Shown piece by piece: positions 8,304 through 16,979 of a stretch of 52,614 bases of DNA. A model generated the notes under the pieces. It was not told the DNA's origin and searched no databases. It was given only the letters and a program-made list of their open reading frames with translations. The DNA is from Candidatus Moranbacteria bacterium RIFOXYA12_FULL_35_19 (GTDB taxonomy: Bacteria; Patescibacteriota; Minisyncoccia; Moranbacterales; UBA2206). The stretch lies in contig MFSE01000007.1 of the NCBI GenBank assembly GCA_001784805.1, positions 1 through 52,614 on the forward strand, read 5' to 3'. The translations under genes and the position numbers were made by a program. Numbering within the stretch: the stretch's first letter is position 1; each line of letters starts with the position of its first letter.

Positions 8304-8690
8304 ATGAATTCTAGGAAAAAAATAATACTTTTGATAGTTTTAATTTTAGGAATAGCGGGAGTTTTTTGGTTTTTTAATACAGAGAAAAAAAAGACATTAG
8401 GCTCGGCTGTTCTTTCTTGGAATGCTAATTCCGAAACTGATTTGGCTGGATATAAAATATATTATGGAAAAAAGCCACGAACCGATGATTGTCCCAAAGG
8501 GGGATACGAAAAAGTTGTTGATGTAGGGAAAAAAGTAAATTATACAGTAAATAATTTAGAGTTGGGGCAAACTTATTATTTTTCCGTGACATCGTATAAT
8601 TCTGCCAAAAAAGAAAGTTGTTTTTCGGGGGAAACTAAAAAAGAAATCAAATTATCCATTATGGATAAATTAAAAAATTTTTTAAAGTAA
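8304..8690 (+). CDS. Membrane-anchored single FN3 domain lacking strand A
   Basis: 128 residues. An N-terminal transmembrane anchor (about 6-24) is followed at once by an FN3 domain that begins with strand B: SAVLSWNANSETDLAGYKIYYG, then YTVNNLELGQTYYFSVTSYN. The usual PPSAPxGLSVS strand A is absent, and exactly that segment ends the four cargo proteins upstream. The C-terminus is a short basic amphipathic stretch. It is the first gene of an operon with the FN3-dockerin (1 nt gap) and cohesin genes. A role as membrane acceptor for cargo tails is inference; some unrelated FN3 proteins also begin at strand B. Confidence 0.7.
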   Translation: MNSRKKIILLIVLILGIAGVFWFFNTEKKKTLGSAVLSWNANSETDLAGYKIYYGKKPRTDDCPKGGYEKVVDVGKKVNYTVNNLELGQTYYFSVTSYNSAKKESCFSGETKKEIKLSIMDKLKNFLK

Positions 8691-8691
8691 C

Positions 8692-9318
8692 ATGAAAAAA
8701 CAAAAATTATTTTTATTAGTCATTTTTTCTTTCGGACTTTTTTTTGCCCTAATTTTTGCCGAAAAAACTTTAGCCGCGGGTTCGGCCACTGTTTCTTGGA
8801 CGGCTCCAACAACTAACGCAGATAATTCAACTCCTGTGGATCTAGCCGGGTATACTGTTTATTATGGTACCTCGGCAATTGATTGTACTGCTTGGGATGC
8901 TGCATCTGATCAAGCCACTAGACAAGCAATTACACTAGCAGCAAATCATGTGGATGTGACTGAAGATGATACGCTTAGAGATACAGCTGATGAAACAAAA
9001 AGAGGATACACTTTTAGTACTACAAGTCTTTTGACTCCTGGAGAGACATATTATTTTACAGTAATTGCTTATGACAGCACGGGCAATGTAAGTGAATGTG
9101 TTAATGATAGCGGTAGCAATAAAACTGCTAGTAAACTCGTTTACCATAGTGGAAATCTAAAGGATAGTGGAACAGTTGGTCTATCTGATCTAAGTATCTT
9201 AGCTGAAAATTTTGGATCCACAATATGCAGAATTGCTGGAAATCCAAGTGATATTGATGGTGATTGTGATGTTGATGTATCTGATTTGAGCATTTTTTCC
9301 GGAGAGTGGGGACTTTAA
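8692..9318 (+). CDS. Exported FN3-dockerin protein
   Basis: 208 residues. A signal peptide (ending LAAG) is followed by an FN3 domain that starts at strand B (SATVSWTAP...DLAGYTVYYG) and ends TPGETYYFTVIAYDSTGNVSEC. Residues about 152-208 form a type I dockerin: two calcium-loop/helix repeats, GNLKDSGTVGLSDLSILAEN and PSDIDGDCDVDVSDLSIFSG, each with D/N-x-D-like loop positions and the LSDLSI helix. The first loop is less acidic than usual. Dockerins bind cohesins, and the next gene encodes a cohesin. It therefore looks like an adaptor between cargo (through FN3) and scaffold (through dockerin). Confidence 0.8.
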   Translation: MKKQKLFLLVIFSFGLFFALIFAEKTLAAGSATVSWTAPTTNADNSTPVDLAGYTVYYGTSAIDCTAWDAASDQATRQAITLAANHVDVTEDDTLRDTADETKRGYTFSTTSLLTPGETYYFTVIAYDSTGNVSECVNDSGSNKTASKLVYHSGNLKDSGTVGLSDLSILAENFGSTICRIAGNPSDIDGDCDVDVSDLSIFSGEWGL

Positions 9319-9322
9319 ATAA

Positions 9323-12300
9323 ATGAAATTTAGTAAAAATAAAAATATGTTGCATTTACTAAAAAAGGAAATAAATTTTAAAAAAATAATAACAATTATT
9401 TTTATTGCAGTTTTATATTTTGGGTTTTTTGTTCCTAAATCCAAGGCAGTGGGAATAGTTGATGCCACCCTTCTTTTTAACCCAGCGTCCACTTCGGTGT
9501 CTGCAGGAAGTGATTTTAATTTAGTAGCGCGCGTTGATCCAGGATCAAACACAGTAGATGGGGATGGTGTAAATGCTGTGCAATTAGATATCACTTTTGA
9601 TCCAGATGTATTGCAATTAAATAGCATGGTCGCTGCTGGCACATTTACAAGATTAGCTACTCCAACAATTGATAATCTTTTAGGAACAGCTTCGGCGGCA
9701 TTTTTTATTGCGGGTGATGATGTGATTACAGTTTCAGATGTAGCTACATTATCTTTTCATGCACAAGCAAGTGCAACTGATTCGCCAGTCGCCTTTGCCA
9801 CTAGTGCAAATGCTGCAGTTAGCGACGGACTTGGCACACAAGTCGTAGCCACTAGGACTCCCGCGACAGTGACAGTCACAGGGGTTTCATATACAGTTGG
9901 CGGAACAGCCAGTGGACTAAACGGCACAGCAGTTTTACAAAACAATGGTGGAAATGATCTGAATGTTACAGCTAATACAACTTTTACTTTTACTAACGGC
10001 TTAGCTGATGGTGCAACTTATGCCGTCACTATTCTAACTCAACCTACCGGACAAACTTGTGTGCTGTCTGATGAATCAGGCACGATCTCCGCTGCCAATG
10101 TGGATAATGTTGGTTTGACTTGTACGACAAATACTTACACCGTCACCTTCGACGGCAATACTTCTGATGGCGGATCAACTGCTACTCAAACTCTAGACTA
10201 CAACACTCCAACTGCTCTAACTGCTAATGGCTACACTAAAACAGGCTACACATTCGATGGTTGGAATACTCTAGCAAATGGCACTGGCACAGACTATGCT
10301 GATGAAGCAGAATATACAATTGGAACTGCCAATGTAACTTTGTATGCTCAATGGGTAGTGAATACTTACACTGTCACCTTCGACGGCAATACTTCTGATG
10401 GCGGATCAACTGCTACTCAAACTCTAGACTACAACACTCCAACTGCTCTAACTGCCAATGGCTACACAAAAACTGGATATACTTTTGATAGCTGGAATAC
10501 CGAAGCTGGCGGAGGAGGAACAGAATATGCTGATGAAGCAGATTACACCATTGGAACTGCCAATGTAACTTTGTATGCTCAATGGACAGTTATTACTTAC
10601 GCTGTCACCTACAACGGCAACAGTAACACTGGTGGAACTGCCCCAGCTGATCAAACTAAAACATATGCTGTTGATTTAACTTTGCAAACAAACTCTGGCA
10701 CATTAGTTAGAACGGGGTATACTTTCGATGGCTGGAACACTCAAGCTGATGGTGGAGGCACAGATTATGCTGTGGGAGCTACCTACACCACTAACGCTAC
10801 TTTAGCTTTGTATGCTAAATGGACAATTAATACTTACACCGTTACCTTCGACGGCAATACTTCTGATGGCGGATCAACCGCTACTCAAACTCTAGACTAC
10901 AACACTCCAACTGCTCTAACTGCCAATGGTTACACAAAAACTGGATATACTTTCGATAGCTGGAATACCGAAGCTGGCGGAGGAGGAACAGAATATGCTG
11001 ATGAAGCAGAATATACAATTGGAACTGCCAATGTAACTTTGTATGCTCAATGGACAGTTATTACTTACACCGTTGGCGGAACAGCTACGGGGCTTAACGG
11101 TACTGCAGTTTTACAAAACAATGGCGGAGATGACTTGAATGTTACAGGAGAAAGTTTTACCTTTGCTACGGGACTAGCTAACGGTGCAACTTACGCTGTC
11201 ACTATCGAAACTCAACCAACTGGACAAACTTGTACATTGTCTAATGACACTGGCACAATTAATTTGGCGAATGTGACTAATGTTGGGTTAACTTGTACAG
11301 AGAATAGCTATACCGTCGGTGGAACAATTACTGGACTAGATGATACTGTAACTTTGCAAAACAACGCCGGAGATGATTTGGATGTTTCAGTTGATGGAGC
11401 CTTTACTTTTGTTACTTCTATTGAGCACGGAGATACTTATGCAGTCACTGTTCTAACTCAACCTACGGGACAAACTTGTAGCGTATCAGATGGTTCAGGA
11501 ACTATGGGCGGGGCGAATGTGACTGATGTTGAAGTGACTTGTGCTGACATCACTTATACTATTGGCGGAACAGCTAGCGGATTAAACGGCACCGCAGTTT
11601 TACAAAACAATGCTGGCGATGACTTGAATGTTACAGAAGACGGATCATTCACATTTGCTACGGGACTAGCTGATGGCGCAACTTACGCCGTCACTATCGA
11701 AACTCAACCAACCGGACAAACTTGTACTCTATCTGATGAATCAGGCACAATTTCTGCGGCCAATGTGACGGATGTTGAATTAAATTGTACAGACACAGCT
11801 GGTCCGACTCGCTCGGCTGGTTCTCCAAGTGGTAGTTTTTCTTCGAAGACAAAAAGCAAAGCAATTTCACTTACTACTAATGAAGATGCTACTTGCAAAT
11901 ATTCAACTACGAGTGGAACTGAATATGATTCAATGACGGAAACTTTCACGACTACGGGAGAAACTTCTCACTCAACAACAGTTACAGGACTAAGCAGTAA
12001 TCACACCTATCGATACTATGTGCGTTGTCAAGGTGAATCATCTAATGTTAATTCAACTGATTATGCAATATCTTTTTCAGTCAAGAAAAAATCTTCTAGT
12101 GATGAGAAGGAGCCGGAAAAAAGAAAACTATCAACTAACAAAAAAGTACTTCAACGGGGAGAAGTCATTATCGAATCTGGTAAGAGATTTTCCAAAAATG
12201 ATTATGTGCAACTTTATTTCCAGACAAGATATGGAGGTGCTTTTTATCCACCAGTAACAGTAAAAACTTCAGACAAAGGAACTTTTTCAATAAGCTATAA

Positions 12301-12397
12301 AATACCGTGGTATAAATCGCCAGGAATTTATAAATGGTATGCAGTTGATCTAAAAACCGGAAGAACTAGCAAACAAGGTAGGTATATAGTACAGTAG
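9323..12397 (+). CDS. Cohesin-bearing scaffold protein with InlB-type and Ig-like repeats
   Basis: 1024 residues, 4 nt after the dockerin gene. A signal peptide (1-42) is followed by a cohesin-like domain (about 43-185) with ATLLFNPAS..VSAGSDFNLVARVD, GVNAVQLDITFDPDVLQL and a closing VATLSFHA strand. Then come one YTVGGTASGLNGTAVLQNN module (190-270), four about 77-residue Listeria-Bacteroides (InlB B) repeats (272-581; GYTFDGWNT...YTIGTANVTLYAQW) and three more YTVGG modules (582 to about 820). An FN3/chitobiase-like domain (about 825-930) and a C-terminal Ig-like domain (about 935-1024) finish the protein. No LPXTG or C-terminal membrane helix is seen, so the anchoring mode is unknown. Likely the backbone on which the dockerin protein docks. 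Confidence 0.8.
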   Translation: MKFSKNKNMLHLLKKEINFKKIITIIFIAVLYFGFFVPKSKAVGIVDATLLFNPASTSVSAGSDFNLVARVDPGSNTVDGDGVNAVQLDITFDPDVLQLNSMVAAGTFTRLATPTIDNLLGTASAAFFIAGDDVITVSDVATLSFHAQASATDSPVAFATSANAAVSDGLGTQVVATRTPATVTVTGVSYTVGGTASGLNGTAVLQNNGGNDLNVTANTTFTFTNGLADGATYAVTILTQPTGQTCVLSDESGTISAANVDNVGLTCTTNTYTVTFDGNTSDGGSTATQTLDYNTPTALTANGYTKTGYTFDGWNTLANGTGTDYADEAEYTIGTANVTLYAQWVVNTYTVTFDGNTSDGGSTATQTLDYNTPTALTANGYTKTGYTFDSWNTEAGGGGTEYADEADYTIGTANVTLYAQWTVITYAVTYNGNSNTGGTAPADQTKTYAVDLTLQTNSGTLVRTGYTFDGWNTQADGGGTDYAVGATYTTNATLALYAKWTINTYTVTFDGNTSDGGSTATQTLDYNTPTALTANGYTKTGYTFDSWNTEAGGGGTEYADEAEYTIGTANVTLYAQWTVITYTVGGTATGLNGTAVLQNNGGDDLNVTGESFTFATGLANGATYAVTIETQPTGQTCTLSNDTGTINLANVTNVGLTCTENSYTVGGTITGLDDTVTLQNNAGDDLDVSVDGAFTFVTSIEHGDTYAVTVLTQPTGQTCSVSDGSGTMGGANVTDVEVTCADITYTIGGTASGLNGTAVLQNNAGDDLNVTEDGSFTFATGLADGATYAVTIETQPTGQTCTLSDESGTISAANVTDVELNCTDTAGPTRSAGSPSGSFSSKTKSKAISLTTNEDATCKYSTTSGTEYDSMTETFTTTGETSHSTTVTGLSSNHTYRYYVRCQGESSNVNSTDYAISFSVKKKSSSDEKEPEKRKLSTNKKVLQRGEVIIESGKRFSKNDYVQLYFQTRYGGAFYPPVTVKTSDKGTFSISYKIPWYKSPGIYKWYAVDLKTGRTSKQGRYIVQ
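10136..11065 (+). repeat. Four tandem 231-237-bp coding repeats (InlB-type)
   Basis: Units start at 10136, 10367, 10598 and 10835. Units 1, 2 and 4 are nearly identical at DNA level (for example gtcaccttcgacggcaatac), while unit 3 is clearly diverged. This points to recent homogenisation or slippage and possible length variation. Confidence 0.85.
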
Positions 12398-12519
12398 AAT
12401 ATGAATTTATGTTGAAATTATTAAATATCATGGTTCTGCGTGCAAGTTATAATTTTTAATTTTAAGTTTTTAATTTTTACTGAATTTGTAATTAAAAAAT
12501 TTATAATAATAAAAATTTA
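12398..12519. repeat. AT-rich self-complementary spacer between convergent genes
   Basis: Runs of taatttttaa on the left mirror ttaaaaatta on the right, able to fold into a long weak hairpin. It lies between the scaffold gene and the convergent pth and may serve both as a terminator. The last codons of pth are made of the same words. Confidence 0.5.
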
Positions 12520-13125
12520 TTAAAAATTTAAAATTAAAAATTTTCTTATTTCTTCCAAAATATCCTCGGATATTTTTTTTATTGTTTTGAGTTCTGTGGA
12601 AGTAAATTTTTCCAAGACATAACTATGCATAGAAATTTGACAAACTTCTTTTTCTTCCAAAGCTTTGCCGATTCCTATGCGAATGCGAGAAAATTTTTGC
12701 GTGCCGAGTTGGTCGATGATGTTTTGGACGCCGTTGTGTCCGGCAGAAGATGAATCGACGGCGATTTTATATTTCCCCAGTGGAATGTCGATATCGTCGT
12801 GGATGATAAGGATGTCTTCCGGCGTGAGTTTATAAAAATCCAAAATTAATTTAACGGCTGTGCCAGAAAGATTCATATATGTTTGGGGTTTGACTAATAA
12901 AATTTTTTCATTTTCTTCGCCCGCTCCCTCTCCTGTCGCGAGTACGCGACATCCTCTCCCGAAGGGAGAGGAGGATAATGAAACTTCAGAATTGAATTTT
13001 TTGTTAAATTCAAACGCGGGAAAATTAAATTTTTCTTGAATTTTATCCGCCATAAAAAAACCAGCGTTGTGACGGGTAAGTTCATATTTTTTTTCTGGAT
13101 TGCCGAGACCGATAATAATTTTCAT
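12520..13125 (-). CDS. pth: Peptidyl-tRNA hydrolase
   Basis: 201 residues. It hydrolyses peptidyl-tRNA drop-off products. Family signature: IIIGLGNPEKKYELTRHNAGF with Asn9 and catalytic His19, then LLVKPQTYMNLSG, IIHDDIDIPLGK and SAGHNGVQNII. Residues about 51-68 (SSPFGRGCRVLATGEGAG) are not part of the family: they are translated from a palindromic repeat (12924-12974) inserted in frame before the KPQTYMN strand. All catalytic residues remain, so the protein is probably active with an extra surface loop. Confidence 0.95.
   Translation of the reverse strand: MKIIIGLGNPEKKYELTRHNAGFFMADKIQEKFNFPAFEFNKKFNSEVSLSSSPFGRGCRVLATGEGAGEENEKILLVKPQTYMNLSGTAVKLILDFYKLTPEDILIIHDDIDIPLGKYKIAVDSSSAGHNGVQNIIDQLGTQKFSRIRIGIGKALEEKEVCQISMHSYVLEKFTSTELKTIKKISEDILEEIRKFLILNF
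12924..12974. repeat. Palindromic repeat inserted in frame in pth
   Basis: Outer arms CTCCCTCTCC and GGGAGAGGAGG flank an inner hairpin (GTCGCG...CGCGAC) and a CATCCTCTCCC segment. The same arrangement occurs inside dnaX at 49230-49276 with a different but still self-complementary inner arm (GTCCTTCGGAC). Confidence 0.8.
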
Positions 13126-13135
13126 AAAAAAATAT

Positions 13136-13230
13136 TGTCATTCCCGTGAAAACGGGAATCTAGTCATAAAATAAATTTATTGCAATAAACTAAATCTCTA
13201 CACTAGATTCCCGCCTGCGCGGGAATGACA
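13136..13230. repeat. 95-bp intergenic inverted-repeat element
   Basis: TGTCATTCCCG...CGGGAATCTAGT on the left mirrors ACTAGATTCCCGC...GCGGGAATGACA on the right, each arm also forming its own hairpin. This is the widespread TCATTCCCG-type palindromic repeat of bacterial genomes. It fills the gap between pth and the LCP gene. Confidence 0.8.
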
Positions 13231-13235
13231 TCGGG

Positions 13236-14660
13236 TTATTCACTGTCTTCATTATAATCCTTAAAATCAACTTCCGCCAGAGAATAATGAGGGATAAGAT
13301 CCTCTCCAATAATTAAAACTAAATCAGCCGTGATGTTGCCAATGGATTTTTTGTCGGAAAAATTAAAACTTGAAGAAGCTTTGGCAGGTAACTTTTCCAC
13401 CAGTTCGTTCAAAGTAAAAAGCTTTTTCCCGCCAGTCAAATCATAAACAAAAGTCTGGCGTTCGGTTTTTTGGCCGGTGGTGGAAAGGGCAATCACATTT
13501 TTATAACCAAAATTTTCTTTGAGAAGCTTATTTATACGATTGGAAACTATACTATTGCCACTTTTATTTATTATCACAACAGTAGCATTTTCTTTATCTA
13601 TCTCTTCTCTTTTTCTTTTGATTTTGTTAGTGTCGAAAATATTTTGCGCCAATTCTTGGATTTCGCTCCAATTACTGACTCGGGGAATGAGAGCAGAAAT
13701 TCCTGTAATTTGGGAACCTCGGAGCAAGCTGTCTTTTTTCCAAGCATCGAGCACGACATTATTGATATTATTAGTGTCGAGATTTTTGATTAATGCGACA
13801 AAATCTGCAAATTCCGAACTGGCAATGTTAGTTTTGACATTTTCTCCCAAAGTGTTCAAGAGTTGGTTTATCGCTACAGGATTGAGCAGTGTGCCCGTAG
13901 AAAATATTTTATTTTTTATCGCTTGCATAACTTGTTGCTGTCTTTTGGCTCGGCCGAAATCGCTTTTCGGATCATTGTGACGCATCCGAGCATATTTGAG
14001 CGCAGTAGCTCCATCCAAATGGTGAAAGCCTTTCTTTAGTTCAAAGGTTTCATAACTATAATTTGGTCCTGGGTAGCGCGGATCAAAAATATCATATTCA
14101 TTAGTGATGTTTATTCCGCCGATAGCGTCAACAGCTTTTTGAAAGCCGTCAAAATTCATTACTACCCAATAATTAATGTCGAGTGAGGTGATGTTTTCAA
14201 TCACTTTTTTTATTGGCTCCATAGAATTTTCTTCGTCGCTAGGAAAAGTTTGCAAACCATATTCATAAACAGTATTTATTTTAGTAGTATAATTATTTTC
14301 CGGCACTTCAACGAAAAGGTCGCGCGGAATAGAAAGCAAAGCCGTTTGACCGGTCTTAGTGTTGAAACTGGCAATCATTATGGTATCAGTGAGATTTCTA
14401 CCCGGTTTTCCTTGCCCAGCTATTCCCAAAAGAAGAACATTTATCCTTCCTTGATCCATTCCTTGAAGATTTATTTTTCCTGGAGAAACGATGTTTTTGA
14501 AAGTATCTAAAAAAGAAACAGTATTTTCATTTTTTATATTGATCTTATTTTCGGTATTGGTTATTTTCCAAATAAAAAATGCGCCGTAAACCAAGCCGAC
14601 GAATATTATCAATAAAGATAGTCCCAAAATTATTTTTAGGAAAATATTTTTTGTTCTCAT
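13236..14660 (-). CDS. LytR-CpsA-Psr (LCP) family cell-envelope glycopolymer transferase
   Basis: About 474 residues from the preferred start MRTKNIFLKI (an in-frame ATG 12 codons upstream at 14696 gives an odd hydrophilic start). An N-terminal membrane anchor is followed by the LCP catalytic domain: NVLLLGIAGQG, LTDTIMIASFN, LLSIPRDLFVEVP with the conserved Arg, KINTVYEYG and ALKYARMRHND with conserved Arg residues, ending FGRAKRQQQVM. The C-terminal third (IINKSGN..VSNRINKLLKENFGY) matches the LytR_C domain. LCP enzymes attach glycopolymers to the wall. It is transcribed away from lepB. Confidence 0.9.
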   Translation of the reverse strand: MRTKNIFLKIILGLSLLIIFVGLVYGAFFIWKITNTENKINIKNENTVSFLDTFKNIVSPGKINLQGMDQGRINVLLLGIAGQGKPGRNLTDTIMIASFNTKTGQTALLSIPRDLFVEVPENNYTTKINTVYEYGLQTFPSDEENSMEPIKKVIENITSLDINYWVVMNFDGFQKAVDAIGGINITNEYDIFDPRYPGPNYSYETFELKKGFHHLDGATALKYARMRHNDPKSDFGRAKRQQQVMQAIKNKIFSTGTLLNPVAINQLLNTLGENVKTNIASSEFADFVALIKNLDTNNINNVVLDAWKKDSLLRGSQITGISALIPRVSNWSEIQELAQNIFDTNKIKRKREEIDKENATVVIINKSGNSIVSNRINKLLKENFGYKNVIALSTTGQKTERQTFVYDLTGGKKLFTLNELVEKLPAKASSSFNFSDKKSIGNITADLVLIIGEDLIPHYSLAEVDFKDYNEDSE

Positions 14661-14726
14661 TGGTTTAATAATAAAGGGAGAAAGCCATCTCGTCAAACTT
14701 TGGCTTTGCTAAGCCACCAATCACTC

Positions 14727-14755
14727 TTGCCAAAGAGGTTTTTTTCTGTTAAGAT
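14727..14755 (+). promoter_or_regulatory. Promoter of lepB
   Basis: TTGCCA (14727-14732), 17 bp, TAAGAT (14750-14755), placed 31 nt before the GTG start of lepB. Confidence 0.55.
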
Positions 14756-14786
14756 AAACTAGTAAATCAGCTAAAAAAGAAAAAAA

Positions 14787-15383
14787 GTGAAAAAGGAAGA
14801 AGCGGATTATTCATATCAAGGAGTCGGGGAGTTTATATTGGAAATAATAAAAATTATCGCGTTGGCCTTTATAATAATTGTGCCAATAAGAGTTTTTTTA
14901 TTCCAGCCTTTTTTTGTGCAAGGCGCTTCAATGGAGCCTAATTTTGAAGACGGTCAATACTTGATTATCAATGAATTTGGTTTCAAAGAAACGGACTTGA
15001 AAATTATCAATGTCGAATCGTTTAAGAATCTCGAGCGCCAGCAGGCTGTAGTTTTTCGCTATCCAATGGATCCAAAAAAATTTTTCATCAAGAGAATAAT
15101 CGGGCTTCCGGGGGAAAAAATTCAAATTAAAAATAGCGAAATTACAATTTTCAATGAAAGCCATCCTCTGGGTTTTGTCTTAGATGAAAAAGAATATATT
15201 CCCTCTAATGTAAGAACCAAAGGTGACTCGGTAGTTTCACTCAAAGATGATCAATATTTTGTTTTAGGTGACAATCGGGCGTTCAGTAGTGATTCTAGAA
15301 TTTGGGGTCCGGTACCGAAAGAAGATATTATCGGCGAAGTCCTTTTGCGCGCTTGGCCGCTCGATAAAATTTCTGTATATTAG
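14787..15383 (+). CDS. lepB: Signal peptidase I
   Basis: 198 residues from a GTG start. It cleaves signal peptides of exported proteins, which this window has in number. One N-terminal membrane helix (about 15-40) is followed by the catalytic SMEPNF (Ser48) and IKRIIGLPGE with the general base Lys102. The third conserved box is GDNRAFSSDSRIWGPV. Size and box order are those of Gram-positive-type single-helix enzymes. No Shine-Dalgarno is visible. Confidence 0.95.
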   Translation: MKKEEADYSYQGVGEFILEIIKIIALAFIIIVPIRVFLFQPFFVQGASMEPNFEDGQYLIINEFGFKETDLKIINVESFKNLERQQAVVFRYPMDPKKFFIKRIIGLPGEKIQIKNSEITIFNESHPLGFVLDEKEYIPSNVRTKGDSVVSLKDDQYFVLGDNRAFSSDSRIWGPVPKEDIIGEVLLRAWPLDKISVY

Positions 15384-15522
15384 TATATTTGAAAAAAGTG
15401 AAGAAGAAAATAGAAATTAGTTCAAGAGAAAAGAAAAATAGAAAAAATAGGAATCCATTTTCTGTTTTCTAATTTCCTAAACTACTTTCCAATTTCGAAT
15501 TAACTTATTTCTATTTAAAATC

Positions 15523-16884
15523 ATGGATAGCAAAAAAAATGCTAAAAAAATTATAAAAAAAGCTAAACCGGAAAAAATCAAAGAAGAGCCGCTGGTTTTG
15601 CAGACTCTTCGCGGAATGAAAGATATTTTGCCAATTGATCAGCCGTATTGGGAGCAAGTAAGAAGAATTTCAGAAAGGCTCGCGCGCGATTATGGATTTT
15701 CAAGATTGGACACTCCGATAGTGGAGTTTGCTAATCTTTTTTCTAGAAGTATTGGCGAGGGAACGGATATCGTAGAAAAAGAAATGTACACTTTTCTCAC
15801 TCGAGGGGCAGATAAGGTGGCGCTTCGCCCGGAACTTACTGCTGGAAATTGTCGGAGCTACATTCAACACGGAATGAATCTTTTGCCAAAACCGGTAAAG
15901 ATTTTTTCTACGGGACCAGTTTATCGTTATGACCGACCGCAAGAGGGACGATACCGTGAACATTATCAAGTTAATTTCGATGCTTTTGGCGAACAAGATC
16001 CGATTCTTGATGCGCAAATTATTCAATTGGCTCACCGGTTGGTGCAAACTTTTGGTATAAAAACCGCCCAGATGCAAATCAATTCCATCGGTTGTCAAAT
16101 TTGCCGGAAAGATTACAAGGAACTGCTGGTGAATTATTTAGATTCGAAAAAAACTAAACTTTGTCAAGATTGTCGAAGAAGAATAGAAACTAATCCTTTG
16201 CGAGTTTTAGATTGCAAAGAAGATAAATGTTCCCAAGTAGCGGCACTAGCGCCTCAATCAGTTGATCATCTTTGTGAAGATTGCCGTAATCATTTCAAAA
16301 CACTTTTGGAATATTTGGACGAGTTGGATTTACCTTACATCATCAATCCGCATTTGGTACGCGGTTTAGATTATTATACGAAAACAGTTTTTGAAATTTT
16401 ATCCAGCGCCGAAGAAGGAAAAAAATTATCTTTGGGAGGCGGAGGCAGATATGATAAGTTGATAAAAATAATGGGCGGAGAAGATACTCCCGCAATTGGT
16501 TTTGCAATCGGAGTAGAAAGGATCGTGGCGGAAATGAAAAGGGTGCAGGCCAAGCCGTACAAACCACCCCGACCAAAAGTATTTTTGGCTCAACTGGGAA
16601 ATTTAGCTAAAAAGAAAAGTCTGAAACTATTTTCCGAATTAGAAAGAAACGGAATTCTCACTGCGGAAAGTTTTGGGCGAGGCAGTTTGAAATCTCAACT
16701 CAAAGTGGCGAATCGACTCAAAGTTGAATTCACTTTGATTTTAGGGCAAAAAGAAACACTGGACGGAACAGTTATAGTCAAAAATATGGCTACGGGAGCG
16801 CAAGAAACAGTGAGCGCTGACAAACTGATTGATCTTGTCAAGAAAAAAATAAAAGCGGATAATGTGGTGGTGTATCATAACTAA
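15523..16884 (+). CDS. hisS: Histidyl-tRNA synthetase
   Basis: 453 residues. Class II motifs: TLRGMKDILP at the start, motif 2 YRYDRPQEGRYREHYQ (about 133-148), the histidine box LVRGLDYYTKTVFEI (about 277-291), motif 3 GFAIGVERI, and a C-terminal anticodon-binding domain. The insertion domain carries eight cysteines in four pairs (CQIC, CQDC, a Cys pair in LDCKEDKC, CEDC), suggesting bound zinc. The N-terminal about 25 residues are Lys-rich. The spacer before it (15384-15522) is one of the self-complementary AT-rich spacers. Confidence 0.95.
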   Translation: MDSKKNAKKIIKKAKPEKIKEEPLVLQTLRGMKDILPIDQPYWEQVRRISERLARDYGFSRLDTPIVEFANLFSRSIGEGTDIVEKEMYTFLTRGADKVALRPELTAGNCRSYIQHGMNLLPKPVKIFSTGPVYRYDRPQEGRYREHYQVNFDAFGEQDPILDAQIIQLAHRLVQTFGIKTAQMQINSIGCQICRKDYKELLVNYLDSKKTKLCQDCRRRIETNPLRVLDCKEDKCSQVAALAPQSVDHLCEDCRNHFKTLLEYLDELDLPYIINPHLVRGLDYYTKTVFEILSSAEEGKKLSLGGGGRYDKLIKIMGGEDTPAIGFAIGVERIVAEMKRVQAKPYKPPRPKVFLAQLGNLAKKKSLKLFSELERNGILTAESFGRGSLKSQLKVANRLKVEFTLILGQKETLDGTVIVKNMATGAQETVSADKLIDLVKKKIKADNVVVYHN

Positions 16885-16979
16885 CAATTTACGAAAATAC
16901 GAATCTAACTAAAATACTAATTACGAATTAAAATATTCGTAATTTCGCTAGATTAGTAATTTCGTAAATGCGAAGCGGC

